The position numbers and the translations under genes were made by a program. Below, one piece after another: positions 57,324 through 64,000 of a stretch of DNA of 64,000 nucleotides; position 1 is the stretch's first letter, and every line of letters begins with the position of its first letter. The notes below the pieces were generated by a model. That model ran no database searches, was not told the DNA's origin, and saw nothing but the letters and a program-made list of their open reading frames with translations. Source of the DNA: Gracilaria domingensis (taxonomy: Eukaryota; Rhodophyta; Florideophyceae; Gracilariales; Gracilariaceae); contig VCMS01000006.1 of assembly GCA_022539475.1 (NCBI GenBank), positions 264,504 to 328,503 of the forward strand, in the 5' to 3' direction.

Positions 57324-58992
57324 ATGACAAAGGATATGGAAATGCCCGATGTGTCCAAGCACACAGAATCCAGTGCGAAAGAGGCAAACGATGCTGACAA
57401 GATTAAGAAACCTGTCGCTGCTAAGGTTGTCAGTCCCACAGAGTCACTCTCCGCAGGTATGTTCTGCTATTCTTCTCAGTGCAGATCGCGTTAATGGCTG
57501 GACTCGATTCTAACGTTCCCCTATGTGCCTGACAGATATTCGGCGAAATGTTGGTATTATCGACAAGGCGGTGCAAGCTAAGGAATTGCGATTGCTAGCA
57601 AGAGTTATGCGCAGCACCGGAAACCTCCGCAGCCGTCTCTCAGTTAATGTGCTGTCAAGAGCAATAACTTGCTACCTTCCTGATCAGTATGCGCACAAGA
57701 TGTCGGCTTTGAAAGCGCTCAAAGCGATTCCACTCAAGCCAACTAATGGCTCTGCAATGGACGTGGATCACGTTAAGGCAGACTCGATTATTAACAAAAC
57801 GGAAGGAGAAGCGACAAAATCTGCTCCCTCTAGTTATGAACTGCTTGCAACTCCCTCACCGTCATCAGTGCCAGAAGTTTCTGCGTACCTCCATCTCCTT
57901 GTCATTCTCGTTTTGATTGACAACAGAAGTCTTTCAGATGCTGTGCTGATGAGCGTTGCGCTTGTAGACTCGCTTGCCGAGTTTAATCGTCGCACTATGG
58001 ATGAAATCAATTCACGTGCTTATTTCTACTACGCTCGAGCGGTCGAGCTTACTGGTCCGATCGCCCCAATTCGGTCTAAGCTTCTTGCTGCATATCGCAC
58101 AGCCACTCTACATCATGACGCTCCGAGTCAAGCTGTATTACTCAACTTATTATTGCGCAACTATATCACATACCATCTCTACGATCAAGCGGACAAGTTA
58201 CTGTCTCGAACATCATTCCCAGAGACGAGGAGCAATAACCAACTAGCTCGATATCTATACTACACAGGACGAGTGAAGGCTGTTCAACTGGACTACTCTG
58301 AAGCGTTGTGGAACTTGCAGCAGGCCTTGAGGAAAGCTACTCAGACTTCTGGACTTGGCTTTCGGATTTCTGCCCAAAAGTTCGTAATTATTGTACAGCT
58401 GTTGACAGGGGAAGTGCCGTCCAGAGATGTGTTCCGGCAAAGTCAAATGCAATCTGCTTTGCGTCCTTATTTGCAGATCACACAAGCCGTGAGAAATGGT
58501 GATATGCAGAAGTTTAAGCAGGTGCTCGAAGCTTCTGCCGATGATTTCGAGGCTGATGATACGATGTCGCTTATTAATCGCCTTCGTCACAACGTTATTA
58601 AGACCGGTCTCAGAATGCTAAGTTCATCCTACTCAAGAATAACTATATCCGAGATCTGCAAGCGTCTTCATCTAGATTCTCCAGAAAACGCTGAAGGTGT
58701 TGTGGCCAAGGCTATTCATGATGGTGTTATTGATGCCATTATCGATCACGAGGGCGGTTTTGTCAGATCTAATGAAACAACGGATGTTTATTCCACAACA
58801 GAACCTTCGGACGCGTACCACACGCGTATTCAATTCTGTCTAAACATTTACAACGACGCTGTTCGCGCGATGAGATTCCCAGAGAAGAAAGAAGACGAGG
58901 AAACCCCTGAACAACGACGCGAAAGATTGAAGGAACAAGAAGAACTCGCGAAAACACTGGCAGAAGAGGATGACGATGACTTTGAGCCGTAA
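57324..58992 (+). CDS. RPN3: 26S proteasome regulatory subunit RPN3 (PSMD3)
   Basis: Two exons (57324-57456 and 57536-58992) encode 529 residues. The 79-nt intron has a GTATGT donor, a TTCTAAC branch-like sequence and a GACAG acceptor, phase 1. It joins the acidic/Lys-rich first 44 residues to DIRRNVGIIDKAVQAKELRLLARVMRS. RPN3 is a PCI-type lid subunit of the 19S particle. TPR-like helices run through the middle (RYLYYTGRVKAVQLDYSEALWNLQQALRKA). The PCI domain covers about 400-500: FVIIVQLLTGEVPSRDVFRQ, LRHNVIKTGLRMLSSSYSRITISEICKRLHL, AEGVVAKAIHDGVIDAIIDHEGGFV. The C-terminus is acidic (LAEEDDDDFEP). All hallmarks are intact. Confidence 0.96.
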
Positions 58993-59161
58993 TCAGATTG
59001 ATTCTTTTTGAGAGGGGGTTTGAAAGTAAACTTAACTTCGAGTATGACAGGAATGGGGTGGGGCTACCATAAGTTGTTGTACAATTGCGCTCTATATACA
59101 CTCATACAAGCCGGGCAGGTCTTCTTTTTGCGGGGCGTGTAACGAGTACAGAGGGGGCAGC

Positions 59162-60170
59162 CTAGGCTTCCGTCTCTCCGCTATCGAGCTCCTGTTCCAA
59201 CACTCGATTAGCAATAGCTGCGAATGGATGTCCTTGGCATTCCATAATTTCAATCCACAGCGGTTTCGGTAGCTGCAGGCAATGCTCTAGAGCGAAGAGC
59301 TTGCTTGCTGATACACAGAACCAGCTACCTTCATCGACTTCGCGTTCAAGCTCACCTGGTTTCCATCGGATACAACCTGCGAACAGACGAACTGATGACA
59401 TTTCAGTTTGTGGCACTCGCTTTACTAGCTGCAATGCATCAGTGATATAGACTCCGTAAAGAGGTTGTTGAATAGAAAGCCCGTTTAGCAAAGCAACGTC
59501 TCCATGTAGAGCGGTGATAATACCGGATTCTCCCACATCCGGGCCTCCTGCATACACTGGCTCATTAGCTAACGCAGTCGTGCTCAGAGCTGTGCTTCGG
59601 CCAAACATGCCGACAGCCTCTAGCTCCGCTGCAGTTCCTTTCAGAGGACGATTCAGTACCAAACCCGCAGCCCCATTTTCTCGGCTGTATGACACAAGGA
59701 AAACTACTGCTTGGGTCAAATAAGGCGCAGTGCGGCGATAGTAAGCGGGATGTGAGGCCAGGAAGCACCCGGTTTCTGGTAAAGCAAGCTATCATGAGAA
59801 GGGAACGAAAAAGTTGTGTTAACGTATGCAAGTAGGTATATTGACGTACTTTTGGCTGAAGTCAGACCGACAAGAATGTACATACCGCATGAGCCCAGTG
59901 ACCCTTTCTGTACGCTTTGTTTTTGGTGTCTTCGAGGGCAGCCTGAGAGCCAGCTATTAAGGCAGCTCGAAACTCACGCCAGTCTTGGCTTGGCTCGTTC
60001 GTTTGTTCGTCTCGAGAGTGCTCGCTTTCGGTACTCATGAAAGGCAGTGCCCGAGAGGAACGCTTAGGCTTCGGAGAGATTGAGCCTGGTTTTGAGAGCG
60101 ATGATATTGAGATGCTTCGAAACGAAGATAATGCTATGGGGGCGCAGAAGGCCGTCTTATTCATCGTCAT
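59162..60170 (-). CDS. AlgH/UPF0301 (DUF179) family protein, plastid
   Basis: Two exons on the minus strand (60170-59886 and 59788-59162) encode 303 residues. The 97-nt intron (GTATGT donor, GATAG acceptor, phase 0) joins GHWAHA to LALPETGCFLASHPAYYRR, restoring the conserved start of the domain. A Ser/Lys-rich transit peptide of about 45 residues comes first, then DWREFRAALIAGSQAALE as in plant members. The core has QAVVFLVSYSRENGAAGLVLNRPL, EPVYAGGPDVGESGIITALHG and VRLFAGCIRWKPGELEREVDEGSWF. The molecular function of AlgH proteins is not settled. Cyanobacterial origin is likely from the family distribution. The 3' end is 170 bp from the RPN3 stop (convergent). Confidence 0.9.
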
Positions 60171-61392
60171 CCTTTCTCAACCGGCGGATAATAAAGCGAA
60201 GAGAGAGGGGGAGGGAGGGGGAATTTCACTATGGTTCGCTCACAGTTCTATTACCGTGGCTGGGATCCACTGGTGGCAGAAGCATCAATGACTCTACGGG
60301 AAACACCAGTTATTGTTACGCGGTAAATGTGATACAGCTGATGCTGTATGTGGCCGTGAAGGAGCAACGAGAAGTGTGCTCTGAGAGACAAAACGGCCTC
60401 TCACCTCGTTTTGCATTCTGAATTGCAAACCACCAATCAAATGTATTAACATCGAAAAATCTGACTCGCGTGCCCCCTTGATGATGTTCAGCGTGAAGGT
60501 CTTCTTTCGCCGGGACAGACAAACAACCAGGAGCGAAGAATACGGCTGCATAGGGCAGAACCGAACTTGGCCTGTGTGAAACGTGAGGATGGAGGGCTAG
60601 TTTACTTCTTTCTTCCCGTCTTGGGCAAATTCTGATCGTGGTTGCATTGGCGGTCTTGTGCGAAAAGCCAAAGATAAGATACCTTCGCTCGTCGTGCGAT
60701 ACTTACGTTCGATACAGTGCAGTTCTTTGGTGTGATGCGGAAGGAAATGGAAGTCCCGGTCGGGTCCATCATGGAAACTGGCCTGCAAGGCAGAGATAAG
60801 GAGCACACTCCAGCTTTCCATCGACTCTCAGAAGAGCGTACGCTCTATCTACAATACGTAGAAATTAGAACTTGAATGGACCCGAAAGAAAGAGAGAACG
60901 TGTTCTTATCGTATACAATCTAAAAACTTTGTATGCTCACAAGCCAAATCAAAACAAGAAGATGCAGTCTGCACCATGAAGAAATGGGAGCTTCCGAAGA
61001 CTCACGAGTATCCAGCGGACGTTTTGTTGTTCTAGTTAGGAATCTTCAAGCCCACTTGAGACGTTTTCGACATCTCGAAAGAAGAAGAAAGGATGCAGTG
61101 TGTATCAGTTTCGAGTGCAGAGAATGAAGATTTAGCAGTGGTTAGAAGAGCCATGTGATTTGAAAAGAACGTCAGGAAGATCCTTATCACATCGGTTCTG
61201 TCCCTTGCAGAGTATCTTTTATCGCCAATTCTTTGTTTGCGAGAGTTCTACATGCAAACAGATTCTGTTTAACAGAAACGCTACAGGAGACAAAATCCGA
61301 CACGACGACTACAGGGGTACACCCAGTGACATCTTCATGATTGTAAATGGATATGGCATCGCGGGCAAGTTGACGTTTCCAGCCATCGCCTC
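60171..61392. other. Intergenic; possible small spliced gene on the minus strand not resolved
   Basis: A stretch of 1.2 kb. Between about 60230 and 60821 the minus strand shows a good donor (AACGTAAGTAT near 60709), a good acceptor (CACACAG near 60562) and short protein-like frames, e.g. MDPTGTSISFRITPKNC before the donor and APGCLSVPAKEDLHAEHHQ later. No consistent full-length protein could be assembled and no family was recognised. The rest, to 61392, is AT-rich with no supported gene. Confidence 0.3.
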
Positions 61393-63459
61393 TCATTCCC
61401 GTTGGACCCGGACTCGATAGTCATAGGAGCAAAAGTCTCCGTCAATGTCAAACGCCCTGACACCACGATGACCTAAGACCCCAATGGCTAACTCTGCACT
61501 TCTCTCATAACTGAAAGAGCCCACATAAAGCACAAGCGGTTCTGTTCCCGTGGAGCATCTTGGACAGCTTCCTGCCTCCATCGGTCGGAAATAATCAGAA
61601 CTGAGCAAATGAACTAGCGCACCTTTGCCATGTTTGCACAGATTCTTCGTTGATAAGGCCTGGTTTCTCGTCCCGCAACTAAGCTTCATTAAAACAGATC
61701 CGGAATTCTGGGGTTCGTGTTCTAATATCGCCATAACGGCCCTGAGCAAATGAAGAGCACGTATGTTGGGCCGCGCAAATATGACAGCTGTGGATACAAA
61801 CGACCTGTCTTCAGCCAGTTGTGCGAGTTCTGGTAGCCATGGTAAGATCGCCACGTCAATAGCTTGCAAATGAGCCTTGAAATACTTCCAAGGTGATCCT
61901 CGGAACACAACTGCGGGTTCTAAGCTAAGAACCTCCCTCTTCATCTGCAGAAGTTCATACATTACTTGGTACCTAACTAATTCCTTGAATGTATCATAGT
62001 CAGAACCAGTCGTATTGTCGAAGTCTGACAGGTATACCGGGAGCCCTCGAGTGATGCAGTACCGATACAAATCATCATCTAAAGCCACTATAACGAGCCA
62101 CGGAAAGACGCCTACCGCACGCATCGAACACGCAAGTTCGCTGATGAGAAGCCTTTCCGCAAAATCTCCAACGACGAGGAAGACTAAATCTGCTCCCGTT
62201 GTGGAAGAGACCACCTGAAGCAACTGTTTCTGAGTGAGCGGTAAACCGAATACTGCTGGCTCATGGCCCTCATCTATAGATCCCGATATTATGAATCGAT
62301 CACGATGCTTGCTCCCGTAGTTTTTGCTCAACAAGCCACAGAAGATCGTACGTGAATGGTTGACTATGAATGGGTCATTCAAAGTGGAGGGTACGAATGA
62401 AGAGTGCTCACATCTACATGAAGCTGGTCTAACCCTTCGAAAGAGGCAGATACCATTCGATTCGTAACAGGTGGCGAGTTTTAGTGGGGCGTGCAAAGTA
62501 GTACCCATCTGCTGCTCAAATGAACCATGAGAAGAAGACAAGTACGAGTTGATAAAGGTTTCAAATTTCTCACGAGCCCCATTGCTCCAAAACAGGTCAT
62601 CTGTCGTTCTGACACCTTTCACCAAGTTATAGTTATGGGTTACATGGACGAGGGTAACCGCTTCAGAGAGATCAACGACTGAACGCCTTTTTTGAGCAAT
62701 AGTTTCATGCGTTAACCAGTTATCATACCTCCCCCTGCCGAAAATGAACCGCGGAATTGGTCCCTGCAGCAAAGGACCAGATGAAGTATCCCATACCCAC
62801 AAATCAACGCCGCCATAAGTATGTAAGGTGCCTGTCGTGCGTGCTTGTTTGACCGCATGTTGTCTGAATGAACGTCTCAACAAGGAATTTGCACGATATG
62901 GAGTGGATGATACGTCCCACCTTGCTGCGATGCCAAGCCAGCCGGGCGATAACTCGGTTTGAAGTTTACGGACGGCGAAGAGAAAATCATCGAATAACAG
63001 AATATCGGCATTGAGGAAGACCACGATGTCGGCAGATGAAGAATTGACAACGTGGAGCATAGAATTTAGCATTGGAACTTGAAGGAAGGTTTGGTCGATA
63101 TTGCGCTCATGCTGCAAGTGAAACTTGGAACAAACTTGTGCGTAACCGGCGCCGTTTCCGAGTAGCGTGATAAGAGGACGCGGATTTAGCTGAAGCCATG
63201 AATTGATCGCTCTTATCTGGGGGTCCCTATCCGCACCGACGAATGGCTTCGGTGATGTGAAGAAATGGATTGACGGAAGAGCCTTGAGGCCGAGATGTCG
63301 TGAAGTTCCATGAATAAGGGAAGCACAAATATAGTGACGATGAACTCTGCGCACAATAACTATACATATTGATACGAGGAGCGCAAGATAAGTATACAAG
63401 GCGGAACGAAATGGAACAATACGAGGTTGAGATAAACGGCGATTCATGTTCGTATGCAT
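61393..63459 (-). CDS. Type II membrane protein with two glycosyltransferase domains (second one GT77-like)
   Basis: A single exon encodes 688 residues from the ATG at 63459 (a second ATG at 63447 is also possible). The frame continues upstream to 63786, but that part is not protein-like and would hide the membrane anchor. A signal anchor near residues 19-37 (LYTYLALLVSICIVIVRRVH) implies Golgi topology. Domain 1 (about 60-300) is GT-A-like: ALPSIHFFTSPKPF, SADIVVFLNADILLFDDFL (DxD-like), GGVDLWVWD, FIFGRGRYDNWLTHE. Domain 2 (about 410-660) resembles GT77: ISELACSMRAVGVFPWLVIVALDDDLYRYCITRGLPVYLSDF, then VMYELLQMKREVLSLEPAVVFRGSPWKYF. The usual DxD of that last motif is replaced by VVFRGSP. 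A role in protein or cell-wall glycosylation is inferred. Confidence 0.75.
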   Translation of the reverse strand: MHTNMNRRLSQPRIVPFRSALYTYLALLVSICIVIVRRVHRHYICASLIHGTSRHLGLKALPSIHFFTSPKPFVGADRDPQIRAINSWLQLNPRPLITLLGNGAGYAQVCSKFHLQHERNIDQTFLQVPMLNSMLHVVNSSSADIVVFLNADILLFDDFLFAVRKLQTELSPGWLGIAARWDVSSTPYRANSLLRRSFRQHAVKQARTTGTLHTYGGVDLWVWDTSSGPLLQGPIPRFIFGRGRYDNWLTHETIAQKRRSVVDLSEAVTLVHVTHNYNLVKGVRTTDDLFWSNGAREKFETFINSYLSSSHGSFEQQMGTTLHAPLKLATCYESNGICLFRRVRPASCRCEHSSFVPSTLNDPFIVNHSRTIFCGLLSKNYGSKHRDRFIISGSIDEGHEPAVFGLPLTQKQLLQVVSSTTGADLVFLVVGDFAERLLISELACSMRAVGVFPWLVIVALDDDLYRYCITRGLPVYLSDFDNTTGSDYDTFKELVRYQVMYELLQMKREVLSLEPAVVFRGSPWKYFKAHLQAIDVAILPWLPELAQLAEDRSFVSTAVIFARPNIRALHLLRAVMAILEHEPQNSGSVLMKLSCGTRNQALSTKNLCKHGKGALVHLLSSDYFRPMEAGSCPRCSTGTEPLVLYVGSFSYERSAELAIGVLGHRGVRAFDIDGDFCSYDYRVRVQRE

Positions 63460-63775
63460 CGCAATGATGCTCGACAGAGATCGGGATGGACATCGTGATG
63501 GGGTGAAGCACAGAATGATTCTGTATCGGCATTCATCACAGTGCAAGGTCAAGACTTGCTCGAGGCAATTACAACGGTCGCACAATAAGATAGTCACGTC
63601 GACAATAGAGAATGCCAAGAAAGCTTTTTTCGTTCTTGAAAAGTCGGTGAGCATCGAGAAGGGATGGACTTCGATTTTACGCGACCATTGCAGAAAAATC
63701 TGCATGAAGCCGTTTGATTGGCTCCATTGATTCGTTGTGACGACACGTGAACACTCTGTCGCCAAAGGAAAGCTA

Positions 63776-64000
63776 ATGTTGGCCAATGTGGAGCAAGCTG
63801 CTGCCCATCGCCGTCGCTTCCAGCGTTCGCGGCGGAATTCCCGGAATGTACTGGCCTTGTTTGCCAGCCTTCTTAGCTCGCAGCTGTGGCGAGTAGCAGT
63901 ATTTGTTTGCGCTCCTATCCCACTCGTCGCTCAACTCGTACCGTACCCTTTCAAATGGTCCCTTCCATGCGCCTCCTTGCGCCGCATTTGGGACCGCTCA
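63776..64000 (+). CDS. Possible start of a gene cut by the right window edge
   Basis: An open frame of 75 codons begins at the ATG at 63776 (MLANVEQAAAHRRRFQRSRRN) and continues through the window end without a stop. The N-terminus is very basic, followed by a hydrophobic stretch (VLALFASLLSSQLWRVAVFVCAPIPLVAQLV) that could be a membrane helix or part of a transit peptide. It would be divergent from the glycosyltransferase. No family can be named from this much. Confidence 0.4.
   Translation, partial: MLANVEQAAAHRRRFQRSRRNSRNVLALFASLLSSQLWRVAVFVCAPIPLVAQLVPYPFKWSLPCASLRRIWDRS

Noticed and set aside
63460-63786. N-terminal extension of the glycosyltransferase
   Set aside because: Would place over 100 odd residues before the signal anchor; the ATG at 63459 gives a normal type II topology.
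1-64000. tRNA, rRNA, snRNA, CRISPR or complete transposon
   Set aside because: By eye I found no cloverleaf with GTTCGAATC-type T loop outside coding DNA, no spaced direct-repeat array, and no transposase or reverse transcriptase motif. A tRNAscan and repeat search would be decisive.

Overview
The window reads as nuclear DNA of a photosynthetic eukaryote, most likely a red alga or a close relative. This is inferred from the gene content and not proven. In favour: many proteins have N-terminal plastid-type transit peptides (EF-P, two-domain glyoxalase, AlgH/UPF0301, STN-type kinase, zinc-ribbon membrane protein, GNAT acetyltransferase, carrier). They sit beside ordinary eukaryotic nuclear genes (V-ATPase A, MCM5, UTP18, RPN3, symplekin, Rad4/XPC, COX5B, ER glucosidase I). 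Most genes are single-exon. About eight genes carry one or two short introns (68-127 nt), nearly all with GTAAGT-like donors. Nothing prokaryotic in layout was found.

Layout. 0-11 kb: the tail of an MFS transporter, a plastid-type SET methyltransferase, a MORN/YwqK-like protein with a C-terminal J domain, the three-exon V-ATPase subunit A and a three-exon C2H2 zinc-finger protein. 11-18 kb: ER glucosidase I, two-domain glyoxalase I, a PhzF-family protein and an unidentified protein. 18.8-25.4 kb: GNAT, COX5B, Rad4/XPC, a mitochondrial-carrier-family protein and a possible carrier fragment. 25.4-34 kb: a gene-poor stretch that becomes an extreme GC-rich island holding two secretory-pathway genes in divergent orientation. 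These are a membrane-anchored protein with a small-heat-shock-like lumenal domain and a secreted cysteine-rich protein. 34-44.7 kb: MCM5 with an E2F-type site cluster upstream, a membrane RING-H2 protein, UTP18, a conserved plastid-like protein and a nucleolar SLX9-like protein. 44.7-47.6 kb: a second GC-rich island with an STN7/STN8-like kinase and plastid EF-P. 47.8-64 kb: amidase, symplekin, ER Hsp70 nucleotide-exchange factor, zinc-ribbon membrane protein, RPN3, plastid AlgH-like protein, a two-domain glycosyltransferase and the start of another gene at the right edge.

Genes are often paired head to head across 0.3-1.5 kb (glyoxalase/PhzF, Rad4/carrier, MCM5/RING, symplekin/SIL1-like, zinc-ribbon/RPN3). 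Three of these shared promoter regions contain the 9-mer CGACGGTAC/GTACCGTCG, which occurs at least six times in the window. Glucosidase I, the SIL1-like factor, the sHSP-like protein and the glycosyltransferase all belong to ER/Golgi protein folding or glycosylation, but they are not clustered in an operon-like way. No complete mobile element, CRISPR array, rRNA or tRNA was recognised.
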